64,000 bases of DNA from CAINVV01 sp036508555 (GCA_036508555.1 DATCHD010000035.1:62001-126000); one strand, 5' to 3'. Numbered from the stretch's first letter, positions 42,457 to 52,068 are shown. Made by a program: numbers and translations. The notes: generated by a model from the letters alone, not told the origin.

Positions 42457-44366
42457 TCAATCCCCAGCATCTTATTGTATTCCGTCAGTGCCTCCAGTAA
42501 ATTGGTTTTAACGCTGATGAAGTTTTGGATTCCAAGGCCTTTCAACTCCTCCATACAAGCCGGAGCACCTGCAATAACAAGTATTGCCCTACCTCTGAGC
42601 ATATGGAAAAGTTCAGGCGCCAATGTTGCATATTCCTCATCAGAACTGCATAAAACAATCAGGGAGGGATTAGCTAACATGATAGAGGCAAGCCCCTCTT
42701 CGATTGTTTCAAAACCGTTGTGGTCGATGACCTCATAGCCTGCTGAAGCGAAGAAATTGCACGAAAACTGAGCCCGTGCCTTCCGCATGGACAGGCTGCC
42801 AATGGGCAGCATGCAGGCTTTAGGACGCCCGTTTTTTACAGAATACCTATCTGTGGCATAACGCAACGCCTCCAGTTCTTGTGCACCCCTGAAAAGTTTT
42901 AACGTCTCTACTTCCGCATTTTCCGAAGTCTGATCCACCATTTCGAAGAGTGAGGAATCCAGTCCGGGTTCCAACTGTTCATTCAAATTTGGAAACTGAT
43001 TCACCCCAAGAATATTTTCCCGCCTCGAGGAGATTCCCTTCCTACGTTTCTCAGATATATCCTTTACCAGCGACTGCACAAATCCGGAGCGGAAAGCGGC
43101 AAGGAAGCCGCCCTTATCCTGAACCTCCAGGAAAAGTTTCCAGGCCTGCTCGGCAATATGGGCAGTCAGGGTTTCAATATAGTAAGATCCGGCTGCAGGA
43201 TCCGCAATTTTATCAAGATGCACCTCCTCTTTCAGCAGCGCCTGCTGGTTGCGGGCAATGCGTTCCGCGAAGGCGGTAGGTTGTTTATAAACGGAGTCGA
43301 AAGGCAGAACGGTCAGTGAATCAGCCCCTCCCAGCACTGCCGACATGGCTTCAGTTTGTGTTCTGAGCATGTTCACATAAGGATCATAAATGGTCTTGTT
43401 CCAGGTGGACGTTTCGCAGTGGGCATACATTTTGGCCGCACACGGACAAAACTGACCCTCGCCGGTCGATTCAGCACAATTGCAAACCGGATTGTACGCC
43501 TTTATAATATTTGCCCATAACATCCGGCCGGCACGAAGCTTGGCCAATTCCATGAAATAGTTGCCTCCTACGCCAAAATTGAACCTGATTTTTTTTGCCA
43601 CAAGTGCAGCGTCAACGCCCAGATCTGTCAGTCGCGACATGTATTCCACGCCAATAGCCAATGAAAAACCAAGTTCCTGAACAATGGAGGCACCGGCGTT
43701 GTTGAAATGGATGCCGTTAACAGCCAGCTGGTGCAGATGAGGATATTTTGCTCCTGTTTCGATCATCGTCATTAACTTACTGAAGGCCTCCTCCTCACCC
43801 TGGCAGAATTTTCCGCGAAGGGTAAACCTGCCTATCGGATCGTGGTTAAGTGACATCCGAAAAGAGGAAGGATCTGCCTTGAGCTCTTCAAGGTATTTGA
43901 GAAGGGTATCGAAAAAATCCACGTATTTGCAGCACAAGACAAAATTGATTTCAACAGCCTCCGGATGAATATCCAGGAGCAATTTTCTCAGATATTCAAG
44001 GCTCACTTTCCCGCACTCTTTGAAGACAAAGCCGAGCGATGTAACACCTTTATTCAGTACATCCAACGCTTTTTTATTGGCTGAAACCGGATCGTTCACA
44101 ACAATATCCTGCCTCACCAGCCAATTGTTTCCCGAGGCACTTTTCCCGCGAACGTATGGAAATTGTCCAGGCACACTCTCCGGAAAATCCAATCCTTTAA
44201 TGTTCTCAGCCCGGTAGTAAGGACGCACATTGAACCCTTCGCTGGTTTTCCAGATCAGGCTCTTCTCGTAGTCCTTTCCCTTAAGGTCGATGTTGATTTG
44301 TTCTTCCCAGGCAGCCGAAGATATGGAAGGAAATTCAGAGAGTAATTTTATATCTTTCTCATTCAT
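42453..44366 (-). CDS. mutA: Methylmalonyl-CoA mutase, small subunit
   Basis: The 637-residue protein is homologous to MutB but with a degenerate C-terminal cobalamin domain: where MutB has DGHDRG this protein reads LPIGSLSMRKARAQFSCN, so it cannot bind B12 in the usual way. The barrel part shows FGVGGNYFMELAKLRAGRML, DPYVNMLRTQTEAMSAVLGG and ADPAAGSYYIETLT. It stabilises the catalytic subunit in the heterodimer. It is first in the mut pair; a possible -7 box TAACTTTG lies on the minus strand at 44405-44398. Confidence 0.95.
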   Translation of the reverse strand: MNEKDIKLLSEFPSISSAAWEEQINIDLKGKDYEKSLIWKTSEGFNVRPYYRAENIKGLDFPESVPGQFPYVRGKSASGNNWLVRQDIVVNDPVSANKKALDVLNKGVTSLGFVFKECGKVSLEYLRKLLLDIHPEAVEINFVLCCKYVDFFDTLLKYLEELKADPSSFRMSLNHDPIGRFTLRGKFCQGEEEAFSKLMTMIETGAKYPHLHQLAVNGIHFNNAGASIVQELGFSLAIGVEYMSRLTDLGVDAALVAKKIRFNFGVGGNYFMELAKLRAGRMLWANIIKAYNPVCNCAESTGEGQFCPCAAKMYAHCETSTWNKTIYDPYVNMLRTQTEAMSAVLGGADSLTVLPFDSVYKQPTAFAERIARNQQALLKEEVHLDKIADPAAGSYYIETLTAHIAEQAWKLFLEVQDKGGFLAAFRSGFVQSLVKDISEKRRKGISSRRENILGVNQFPNLNEQLEPGLDSSLFEMVDQTSENAEVETLKLFRGAQELEALRYATDRYSVKNGRPKACMLPIGSLSMRKARAQFSCNFFASAGYEVIDHNGFETIEEGLASIMLANPSLIVLCSSDEEYATLAPELFHMLRGRAILVIAGAPACMEELKGLGIQNFISVKTNLLEALTEYNKMLGIE

Positions 44367-44397
44367 AGCACACTAACTAATTGCAAAAATCAGAGTG

Positions 44398-44405
44398 CAA
44401 AGTTA
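44398..44405 (-). promoter_or_regulatory. Possible mutA promoter -7 box
   Basis: The minus strand reads TAACTTTG (TAnnTTTG), 31 bases before the mutA start. No TTTG is found at the -33 position. It would drive mutA and, through the repeat-filled gap, mutB. Confidence 0.35.
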
Positions 44406-44447
44406 ATCCTTTCAAACTTAATTAACCGAAAATGCGTGATTAATTTA

Positions 44448-44455
44448 TACTTTTG
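44448..44455 (+). promoter_or_regulatory. Possible promoter -7 box of the LtaS-like gene
   Basis: TACTTTTG matches TAnnTTTG and ends 7 bases before the ATG of the LtaS-like gene. If real, the transcript would be leaderless or nearly so. Confidence 0.3.
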
Positions 44456-44462
44456 AGCTTGT

Positions 44463-46493
44463 ATGGAATTTACTCCGCCTCTCAGATATCTGATCCGTCA
44501 GTCCCTTAAACGCTATGCGACACTGAGCCTGATAACTACCGGACTGGTTATCCTGGTAAGGGTTTATGAAATATTGTTTATCGCTGGGAAGGGGGGTTAC
44601 CCTTCAGAAAGTTCCCTGGATCTAATCTTCGGGATTCGTTTTGATCTGATGCTTTCGCTCCGGCTTTCCGTGTATTTACTCCTGCCTTTCCTCTTGATAG
44701 ACCATTATAACCAGAGGGCAGCCAGGATTTTTTATGCCGCCCTTTCGATTACGGTAGTTCTGATTGATGTCGCGTTGCTTCATTATTTTTCCACTACCAG
44801 GATACCACTCGGCTCAGATATTTTTGGTTATTCTTTCAATGAAATCAAACATACAGTTCAGACCTCAGGCGAGGTGAACCCATATTCTCTCGTGCCATTT
44901 TTCACCTTCCTGGCAGCAACCATTTACGCGTTTTTCAAGTTATCAGTCAAAAAAACATCATCTTTTGTCTCAACGCTCGTGATACTGGCAATCTTCTTTA
45001 CCTTGCTGCCTTTCAATACGATCAATCCTTATCCCACCGAATTCAAGGATGAATTCAGGAAAAATATTACTTCCAATAAATTCAACCTCTTCAGTGAGAA
45101 TCTGCAGGAATATTACCATCAGAAAAATATCCCGGAATACTTTGAATTAAACCAAGATTCAGATGTCACGGAAGATATCCTGCAGAATCTCGGCAAACCG
45201 ATTACCTATATTAGCCGCGAATATCCCTTTTTGCACGTGGAGAATACACCGGAAGTACTCGGACCCTACTTTAAATCCTGGTCGCAGCCGCCTTCAATAG
45301 TCTTTATCATCGTCGAGAGTCTGGGCCGTGCCTATTCCGGAAAGAGAGCCCTTCTTGGCAGTTTTACCCCGTTCCTGGACTCCCTGATGAGCAAGAGCCT
45401 ATACTGGGAAAATTGTTTAAGCACCTCAGGCAGAACATTTAGCGTCCTTCCTTCATTACTGGCATCTCTTCCTTTCGGTGAAAAAGGATTTAACAACCTG
45501 GGCGAAAAGATGCCAGACCATCTTAGTCTGCTGAGTCTTTTGAAGAACCGTGCCGGGTACACTACTTCCTTCTATTATGGCGGGGATCCGGGATTCGATC
45601 AGATGGAAAATTTCATGCAGCATCAGGGAATTGATAAGATAATCGGAGAGAAGGAGTTCGGTGGGGAATATCAATTGCTTCCGGCCAGCAGTCAGGGCTT
45701 TTCGTGGGGATATGGCGATCGTGAAATTTTCAGAAAATACCTAAACGATCTGAAATCCAAGGAGACCGGTCAATGTGTTGATGTGGTTCTAACCATCGCA
45801 ATGCACAATCCGTTTCTCGTCCCGGACCAGCAGCACTACGACGAACTGTTCGAAAAAAGAATGAACACCATCCGGCTCACTGAAAAACAAAAACAGTTTA
45901 ACCGTCAGTATCGTGCACAGTTCGCTACCCTCCTTTATTTTGATGATGCGCTCAAATATTTCTTCCAGGAATTCAGCAAGCTAAAAAGCTTCGAAAACAC
46001 CATTTTCGTGATCACCGGAGACCACCGGATGCCTGAAATCCCAATCAATACCCTACTCGACAGGTTTCATGTTCCGCTGGTCATTTATTCTCCACTTCTG
46101 AAACAGGGTCAAAAGTTTTCTTCCGTGGTGACCCATTTCGATGTCACACCTTCGCTACTTGCTTTGCTGAAGGATAGAATGAACATCCGGCTGCCCGGAG
46201 TCACCTCCTGGATTGGGCACGGGCTTGACACCATCACCGGGTTTAGAAATCGCTATTCTTACCCGTTAAAACGCAACACCGGTGAATTGACAGATTACAT
46301 CAGTGGAACCCATTTCGTAGCCGGGACAACCCTTTACAAGGTTTTTCCTGATTTGAATATCGAACCGGAAAATAATCCCGAATTACTCAGACAGCTTCAA
46401 AGACAGTTTATGAATTTCAAGGCGAAAAACCTTTATGCGACAAAGGGAAACCATCTGATTCCTGACTCCCTGAAAAAATATATGATACCCTGA
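44463..46493 (+). CDS. LTA synthase-like membrane phosphotransferase (sulfatase fold)
   Basis: The 676-residue protein has five N-terminal helices (LSLITTGLVILVRVYEILF, MLSLRLSVYLLLPFLLI and others) and a periplasmic sulfatase-fold domain: FIIVESLGRAYSGKR, the putative catalytic threonine in SGRTFSVLPSLLAS, FYYGGDPGFDQMENF, and ITGDHRMPEIP. This is the LtaS/phosphoglycerol transferase family. In a Gram-negative it would transfer phosphoglycerol or phosphoethanolamine to a glycan or lipid rather than build teichoic acid. The exact substrate is unknown. Convergent with the MATE gene. Confidence 0.85.
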   Translation: MEFTPPLRYLIRQSLKRYATLSLITTGLVILVRVYEILFIAGKGGYPSESSLDLIFGIRFDLMLSLRLSVYLLLPFLLIDHYNQRAARIFYAALSITVVLIDVALLHYFSTTRIPLGSDIFGYSFNEIKHTVQTSGEVNPYSLVPFFTFLAATIYAFFKLSVKKTSSFVSTLVILAIFFTLLPFNTINPYPTEFKDEFRKNITSNKFNLFSENLQEYYHQKNIPEYFELNQDSDVTEDILQNLGKPITYISREYPFLHVENTPEVLGPYFKSWSQPPSIVFIIVESLGRAYSGKRALLGSFTPFLDSLMSKSLYWENCLSTSGRTFSVLPSLLASLPFGEKGFNNLGEKMPDHLSLLSLLKNRAGYTTSFYYGGDPGFDQMENFMQHQGIDKIIGEKEFGGEYQLLPASSQGFSWGYGDREIFRKYLNDLKSKETGQCVDVVLTIAMHNPFLVPDQQHYDELFEKRMNTIRLTEKQKQFNRQYRAQFATLLYFDDALKYFFQEFSKLKSFENTIFVITGDHRMPEIPINTLLDRFHVPLVIYSPLLKQGQKFSSVVTHFDVTPSLLALLKDRMNIRLPGVTSWIGHGLDTITGFRNRYSYPLKRNTGELTDYISGTHFVAGTTLYKVFPDLNIEPENNPELLRQLQRQFMNFKAKNLYATKGNHLIPDSLKKYMIP

Positions 46494-46576
46494 AATCAGA
46501 TCAGATACCTTATCCACTGCGGTTACCACGATATCTCTTCCGATGCTTTTTGCACTTCTGATGCCAGGCATCCAGG

Positions 46577-47908
46577 CTAAATAATTTTGGCCCTCCAGTT
46601 TCCATTCCTCAGGTACCAGAGGGAAAGCATACCAGTCAGCATGAAATAAACATATTCCGCCATCCACACCCATTCAATATTCAGTTTAAAGTAAACTGCC
46701 ATCAGCCAGGTAAAGCCCAGATAGGCCGCCAGGGTAATGGCTTCGATCAGTAAGGTAGTCTTTGTGTTGGCCGTACCAAGAACTCCGCTGAAGAAAATGC
46801 TGTTGATTGAGAAAATTGCCAATGCGCCCAGAATGATATAATAGGAGGGCCTGGTTGCTTCCGCAAGGGCAGCATTATTGGTATAGACCGCAATAGCCTG
46901 TGTGGGGAACAATAAGGCTATCAATATTATTCCGGCGAGTGAAAGAAAGCTGAATTTTACAATTTTGTAAATAATTGGCATGACATTTTCCGGTTTCCCT
47001 TCCCCCATCGCACCGCTGACCAGCGTACTGGTAACCGATCCAAGCGCCCATCCGGGGATCATCAAGAAAATATAGATGGATCGGACGATGTTTGACACTG
47101 CCAGTGGGCGTTCGCCCATTTTTTCGACAATCATAAAAAACACAAACCAGCTTCCAAATGATAGGATGTACTGAATCATCACAAAAATGGAGGTTTCAAG
47201 CGTCTTCTTAATTATAGTGAGATCTGGTTTAACCAGTCTGAACAACTTAAACTTTTTGAGCCGGTGATTATCCCAGGTGATGATAACAAAGAAGAGTAAG
47301 GCCGCAGCCTCTGAAATAGCGGATGCAATGGCGGCTCCCTGAATTCCGAGTTTTGGGAATCCGGCGTGACCGAAAATCAACAGGTAATCAAGTAGGATAT
47401 TCAGTACTGCCATGATGGCGGCACTGATAGAAAGGTATTTTGTAAAAGAAATTCCCGTGTAAAAAGAACGGAAGAGCATTGCCGAAGAGGCAAAAAACAG
47501 ACCCAATACCCGGTATTTTAAGAAGACCGAACTTGCCTGACATATTGCATCAGAGGTCAGGAAAAGTTTTAGAAACGAAGGACCGAAGAAGAAAACGACC
47601 GCCGAAATGGTAATTGAGAATAGTCCGATGAAGTAAAAACTATTGTCAAAAATCCGGCCGATAGCCGTATAATTCTTTTCTCCGTGTCTCCTGGCTACCA
47701 ATATCTGAACCCCGGTAGCGAATCCAAAAGTAACCATAAACATGATCAGGTAGAAGACTCCGCCGATGGCAGAAGCGCCCAATTCGATCTCTCCTACCCT
47801 TCCCAGGAAGGCAGTATCAGTCACTCCCACAATGTTTTGTGCCAAAAGGCTCAGCATGAGCGGTCCGGCAATCTGCCAGATCTCTTTATAGGTAGGAGTA
47901 GACATCAT
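46577..47908 (-). CDS. MATE family multidrug/Na+ antiporter
   Basis: The 443-residue protein has about twelve helices and the MATE N-terminus (YKEIWQIAGPLMLSLLAQNI, then VGVTDTAFLGRVGE). MATE proteins export cationic drugs or other solutes in exchange for Na+ or H+. Its ATG overlaps the stop of the VirJ-like gene (ATGA), so it is translationally coupled to mprF and virJ. That context makes an envelope-linked substrate possible, but this is inference. There is nothing recognisable in the 83 bases to the convergent LtaS-like gene. Confidence 0.92.
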   Translation of the reverse strand: MMSTPTYKEIWQIAGPLMLSLLAQNIVGVTDTAFLGRVGEIELGASAIGGVFYLIMFMVTFGFATGVQILVARRHGEKNYTAIGRIFDNSFYFIGLFSITISAVVFFFGPSFLKLFLTSDAICQASSVFLKYRVLGLFFASSAMLFRSFYTGISFTKYLSISAAIMAVLNILLDYLLIFGHAGFPKLGIQGAAIASAISEAAALLFFVIITWDNHRLKKFKLFRLVKPDLTIIKKTLETSIFVMIQYILSFGSWFVFFMIVEKMGERPLAVSNIVRSIYIFLMIPGWALGSVTSTLVSGAMGEGKPENVMPIIYKIVKFSFLSLAGIILIALLFPTQAIAVYTNNAALAEATRPSYYIILGALAIFSINSIFFSGVLGTANTKTTLLIEAITLAAYLGFTWLMAVYFKLNIEWVWMAEYVYFMLTGMLSLWYLRNGNWRAKII

Positions 47909-48600
47909 TTTTTTTCCTCCTCCACAATTCTTTCCGCCACAGCATCATACCCATTGTCAAAATGATGATTTCCCTGAAGGATTTCCGTTTTTAAACCTGC
48001 CTGTTGAAAAGCCTGACGAGTATTTTCGCTTTCATCGCTGCTGAAAATAACCAGGTATTTTTTGCTGTCGCCCTGTTGAATCTCCTGCAATACATCGTAT
48101 TTCCCTTTCGATAGTCCCAGATTCAGCATATCGGACAAATTTATTTCAAACTCGCCTCTCTTATCGGGTGTAATTAAAATGATAGAAACAAGGTTGTTTT
48201 TGACATTTTGAGGAAGGCGATTTGCAAGGAAGGGAACGATGCTGGCACCGAAAGAGTAACCTGCCAGGACAAATTTGTCCCGTTTCCACAATTTCTGATA
48301 GGTCTCTATTACTCTGATCATATCGCTGGCAGTCTGATCCGGTGTCTTGATTTTCCAGAAATATTTCTGAGAGTCGAGTGCTACCACTGGTATGCCATGC
48401 TGAGTCAAATAAGTACACAGTGATTCATTGAACTTGTTCCATCCACCGTCGCCAGATATGAAAACGAATACTGGAAGATTTGATTGCACAGCGGTTTCAA
48501 GTACATGCAATGGCAGGTCCCCGGTAGGATTATCCTGGTAAGATGGTTTTGAATACATTATTTGCCAGGAGAAAAGGAAAACAAGCCCGATAACTCTCAT
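47905..48600 (-). CDS. AcvB/VirJ-like serine hydrolase (possible lysyl-PG hydrolase)
   Basis: The 231-residue alpha/beta hydrolase has a signal-like N-terminus (RVIGLVFLFSWQIMYS), the VirJ motif FVFISGDGGWNKFNES, the nucleophile elbow FVLAGYSFGASIVPF, and the C-terminal histidine region LQGNHHFDNGYD. In Agrobacterium and Rhizobium, AcvB/AtvA is encoded beside the MprF homologue LpiA and hydrolyses lysyl-phosphatidylglycerol in the periplasm. The same pairing is seen here, with ATGA overlaps to mprF upstream and the MATE gene downstream. The function is inferred from family and context. Confidence 0.88.
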   Translation of the reverse strand: MRVIGLVFLFSWQIMYSKPSYQDNPTGDLPLHVLETAVQSNLPVFVFISGDGGWNKFNESLCTYLTQHGIPVVALDSQKYFWKIKTPDQTASDMIRVIETYQKLWKRDKFVLAGYSFGASIVPFLANRLPQNVKNNLVSIILITPDKRGEFEINLSDMLNLGLSKGKYDVLQEIQQGDSKKYLVIFSSDESENTRQAFQQAGLKTEILQGNHHFDNGYDAVAERIVEEEKK

Positions 48601-51242
48601 GGTTCAATTACTTTTGACAATGCCCTGGGCAGTTGCATTAAATCGTAATCATGATCGTAAATCAAATACTTGTTGTACCAGATCGTGGCAAATTTTTCTT
48701 TATACTCCCTCATTCCTTTGTAATGTGCGAAATTTCTGATCTTTTCGTAGGCAAACTTCATAGATTTCTCCGAAAATTTTGTAGGGTCTTTCAATCCGGA
48801 CATTGGAGCAAATCCAAGATTGACCGTTTCGAAGCCCTCCGATTTAAGGTAATTGAACATTTCAATCAGAATAAAATCCATCACCCCATTGGGCGCGTCT
48901 TTGGTTTTACGCAAAAGATCATAAGTAGATTCACCCTTTGCATAATCAGGAATAATATTCAGGAATGCGACCACTCTCTCCTCAGAATTTTCGACGGTTA
49001 TCAGCGTTTGTTGCTTCAGTTCCTCCCAATCAAACATTCCCTGTGAGAAGATGATCTCGCTTCTGCCGGTATCATACAGCCAGTCGTCCGAAACGGACTT
49101 AACTTTCTGAAGCTGACCGTCTTTGATCGGTGGAAAATGAAATTTAACGGTATAACCGCGGTCTTTTACTTTGGATATGGCGTTGCGGATCGATTTTCGG
49201 GCTCCTCCTTCGAGGGAGAACAAATTCAGGTCGACAACACCCTCCTGGCCCAAAAACATGGATTTCTTTTTCAGACTTTTATAGACAGGCAAGGAATCTT
49301 CCGGCACCCTGTAATAGAAACTCTTCAGACCATTCTCATAACAGAAACGATCGAAAAGTCGAATACACTCTTTAAGACTCTCAGCATTTTCGGCAACAGG
49401 GTTTTCCAGAACGACGGCATAATTTCCGGCAATTCTATAAGAAACAAAGGCCTCCAGACCCTCCGGTTCAAAAACCATCTTATCCTGGTAAGTCTTGAAA
49501 TAATCCAGGCTTGAATGGCCAAACTGTCTGAGGAGTTGATTGGGACGTTCCAATTCTTCCTTTGTAGGAGTATTTTTCAGAATATAGGGACGAATCAGGG
49601 TATAAAACAGGAATGCCAGGGAGAGGAAACCACTGACGTTGATGGAAAGAATGAACCTGGAAGCAAATCTATCAACGGGAATCAGTTCACTACTTCCAAC
49701 CAGGAAATAGTTCTGTAAGGCATATCTGAACGATTGCCAGAGGCTGAAATCGATATTAAAGTGCTTTTTATCAAGGTAATAGAACCCGATTACGCTGTAC
49801 AGCATCACGGCCAGAATGCTCAAAACGGCAGTCTGAATACCGACTGTCCTGAGTCTTGGGTTGTTTTTAACATAATAGTCTTTCCTTGTATATATTAGCA
49901 CTCCGAGCACGAAGAGGGCGATGAGTGCTTCTTCGTAATCTGCTGCTTTGAAAAGATTCCCAAAGAAAGATACAACAGTAAGAAATACAGCAAGATACCA
50001 GGCAGAACGCAATCCTCTTAGCATAAAGGAGGCAGTAACCAGGAGGATCAACCCCAAAACCAGTACAAAATAATTGGAAACCACGATGGCATCAACCGGA
50101 ATAAAATTTTTGAGCCAATGTACCCGTTCGCGAATGGCCGGTGTCAGTACCGAAATAATGTTAACAATTCCGAGAGCGAAGAGAAGTAAAGCAGGTATAA
50201 TTCTCATTATCAGCTTATTGATCTTCAAAAGAAAGGTAACTGCACCCGAAAGCAGCGGCATCCAGAACTCAAAGAACCGGTATAAAAAAGTAATAGCGAT
50301 AGCCTCGACATTTGAGAATCCATACTTGGCCAGTACGAAAACCATTGATATTTCGATGGGTCCGAGTCCTCTCAGGAATGGCGAGATGATCAGGAATATG
50401 ACAGAAATAATGTAACCAAGGAAAGCCGCAAAAAGCGATGGCTGCACATGAAGGGCCATCATGGCTACATAAAGATGCGCAATACCAATGAATTCAATAA
50501 AAATCGATATAACCAGCGTCTTCAGGAGCTGGATCTTATCCAGACGGGCATCATCCAGTTCAGCAATCAGCTCTTCCAGAGAAGGGAAAAATCTGATCAG
50601 CCACAGATAAAAAGGTCCCTTTTTCAAGAAGGAACGGTAGGCGATATAAAGCGATCCAAGCAAGATAATCAATGAAAATAGTCCAATCCATTCACCCTGT
50701 CCGATGCTGCCATCAGCAACCGCGTAAATAAAGGCCGGTATGGCCACCAGCACAACGGAGAGAATACCTACGAATCCATAGATCGTGGAGGCAAAATGAA
50801 TGTGCGATTTGGTTATTCCTCTCTTTTCAATATCGGAAGTGAAAAAAACAAGCGAAGAGACCCCGCCTGCGGGTAGGAATACACTGATAAAGTTCCTTTT
50901 AAGGAAGAGGGTGATAGCCAGTCTAAGCGGTATTTTGTGACGAAAAGTGGCAAAGGAGGCGACATACATATAACCTTGAATCACAATATACAAGGCTGTC
51001 AAAGTTAATCCCAGCAGGACAAGTTGCCAACCAGCAGAACGAAGCAGGTGGTTGATTTCAACCAGTTCGGACTTTTCCTGGTTAAAAAACCATATTCCGA
51101 TACCTATGGAGAAGATCGTAAAAAGTCCTTGCAGCACCATTTTGCTGTTGTCGCCGATAAAGGATAAAGGCAAGCTTCGCTCATGAAAAAATTTCGTGAT
51201 CCTACCAAAAAAAGGACCGAATACGCTTCGTAAATTGTTCAT
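48597..51242 (-). CDS. mprF: Lysyl-phosphatidylglycerol synthase/flippase MprF
   Basis: The 881-residue protein is full length for the bifunctional family. About fourteen helices make up the N-terminal flippase (LFLKRNFISVFLPAGGVSSL, LGYIISVIFLIISPFLRGLG). The C-terminal DUF2156 catalytic domain runs from about residue 580 (LRQFGHSSLDYFKTYQDK, NAISKVKDRGYTVKFHF, LGFAPMSGLKDPTKF). MprF attaches lysine from Lys-tRNA to phosphatidylglycerol and flips the product, lowering surface charge and giving resistance to cationic peptides. It sits 18 bases after an HD-domain gene and overlaps virJ. Confidence 0.94.
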   Translation of the reverse strand: MNNLRSVFGPFFGRITKFFHERSLPLSFIGDNSKMVLQGLFTIFSIGIGIWFFNQEKSELVEINHLLRSAGWQLVLLGLTLTALYIVIQGYMYVASFATFRHKIPLRLAITLFLKRNFISVFLPAGGVSSLVFFTSDIEKRGITKSHIHFASTIYGFVGILSVVLVAIPAFIYAVADGSIGQGEWIGLFSLIILLGSLYIAYRSFLKKGPFYLWLIRFFPSLEELIAELDDARLDKIQLLKTLVISIFIEFIGIAHLYVAMMALHVQPSLFAAFLGYIISVIFLIISPFLRGLGPIEISMVFVLAKYGFSNVEAIAITFLYRFFEFWMPLLSGAVTFLLKINKLIMRIIPALLLFALGIVNIISVLTPAIRERVHWLKNFIPVDAIVVSNYFVLVLGLILLVTASFMLRGLRSAWYLAVFLTVVSFFGNLFKAADYEEALIALFVLGVLIYTRKDYYVKNNPRLRTVGIQTAVLSILAVMLYSVIGFYYLDKKHFNIDFSLWQSFRYALQNYFLVGSSELIPVDRFASRFILSINVSGFLSLAFLFYTLIRPYILKNTPTKEELERPNQLLRQFGHSSLDYFKTYQDKMVFEPEGLEAFVSYRIAGNYAVVLENPVAENAESLKECIRLFDRFCYENGLKSFYYRVPEDSLPVYKSLKKKSMFLGQEGVVDLNLFSLEGGARKSIRNAISKVKDRGYTVKFHFPPIKDGQLQKVKSVSDDWLYDTGRSEIIFSQGMFDWEELKQQTLITVENSEERVVAFLNIIPDYAKGESTYDLLRKTKDAPNGVMDFILIEMFNYLKSEGFETVNLGFAPMSGLKDPTKFSEKSMKFAYEKIRNFAHYKGMREYKEKFATIWYNKYLIYDHDYDLMQLPRALSKVIEP

Positions 51243-51260
51243 AAATAAACACCTGAATTA

Positions 51261-51926
51261 TCAAATTACACTATTCCATTCCTGATCGAATTCTTCAAGA
51301 AATTGTACCATGAAGGCATGTCTTTTGACAGCCAGCGCTTTCCCGGTAGGGGTATTCATTCGATCTTTTAAGAGCAGCAATTTTTCATAGAAATGGTTGA
51401 TCGTCGGGGCATCGCTCTTCTTATATTCTTCTTTGGTCATTCTCAGATTGGGCTTGATATCCGGATGAAAGAGCAGCCGGTTTTTGAATCCTCCGTAATG
51501 GAAGGCCCTTGCGATACCGATCGCACCCATGGCATCGAGTCTGTCGGCATCCTGAACTACAGCCAGTTCGGGAGAAGAAAATTCCGAAAGATGATTGCCG
51601 CCTTTAAATGAGATATGACGGATAATTTGAACAACATGTTCTATAATATCAGCTTGGACATTTATGGAGGAGAGAAATTTTGCAGCTTTTGACGGACCGA
51701 TTTCTTCGTCGCCGGCATGGAATTTAGAATCCGCAATATCATGAAGCAGTGCCGCAAGTTCGACAATCAACTGGTCGACCGGTTCTTTTTGGGCTATCAG
51801 CTTTGCTGTCTGCCATACTCGCTTAATATGCCACCAGTCGTGGCCCTTTTCGCCGTCAGACAACTCTGATTTAACGAACTCGATACACCTATTTATCAAG
51901 GTCTGCTGATTGCTGCTCAATGCCAT
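51261..51926 (-). CDS. HD-domain phosphohydrolase
   Basis: The 221-residue soluble protein has the HD metal site: the first histidine in GHDWWHIKRVW (about residue 30), then ELAALLHDIADSKF with the HD pair (about 65) and a later aspartate in VVQDADRLDAMGAIGIARA. It resembles the YedJ/uncharacterised HD group. The substrate is unknown. It is upstream of mprF by 18 bases and probably co-transcribed. Its ATG follows directly on the T-run of a terminator-like hairpin, leaving almost no leader. Confidence 0.88.
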   Translation of the reverse strand: MALSSNQQTLINRCIEFVKSELSDGEKGHDWWHIKRVWQTAKLIAQKEPVDQLIVELAALLHDIADSKFHAGDEEIGPSKAAKFLSSINVQADIIEHVVQIIRHISFKGGNHLSEFSSPELAVVQDADRLDAMGAIGIARAFHYGGFKNRLLFHPDIKPNLRMTKEEYKKSDAPTINHFYEKLLLLKDRMNTPTGKALAVKRHAFMVQFLEEFDQEWNSVI

Positions 51927-51932
51927 AAAAAA

Positions 51933-51965
51933 AACTTTGGTTACCCCGTCAGGATAACCAAAGTT
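51933..51965 (-). terminator. Rho-independent terminator of a lost acs gene
   Basis: On the minus strand, arms AACTTTGGTTA and TAACCAAAGTT (51965-51955 and 51943-51933) form a perfect 11-base stem with an 11-base loop. Seven more T follow (51932-51926 region) right up to the start codon of the HD-domain gene. It stands just downstream of the acetyl-CoA synthetase relic, so it probably ended that transcript. Confidence 0.8.
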
Positions 51966-51972
51966 ACTAAAT

Positions 51973-52068
51973 TTATTCTTCCATTGTACTCAAATCACCA
52001 TCCGGAAGTCCAAGCGCCCTTGATTTTAATAGTCTGCGCATGATTTTACCACTTCTGGTTTTTGGTAA
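51973..52068 (-). pseudogene. acs: C-terminal relic of AMP-forming acetyl-CoA synthetase
   Basis: Thirty-one codons ending in TAA read LPKTRSGKIMRRLLKSRALG, then LPDGDLSTMEE. The first part is the A10 motif of AMP-forming synthetases with its catalytic lysine, and the GDLST tail is the usual end of acetyl-CoA synthetases. In the same frame an in-frame TGA directly precedes LPKT, so nothing of the rest survives. The neighbouring ligase gene on the other strand is a different subfamily. The relic marks a deletion. Confidence 0.8.

Noticed and set aside
46383..46673. Minus-strand frame between the LtaS-like and MATE genes (YLAWMPGIRSAKSIGRD)
   Set aside because: It overlaps the ends of both convergent genes in other frames and resembles no family I know.
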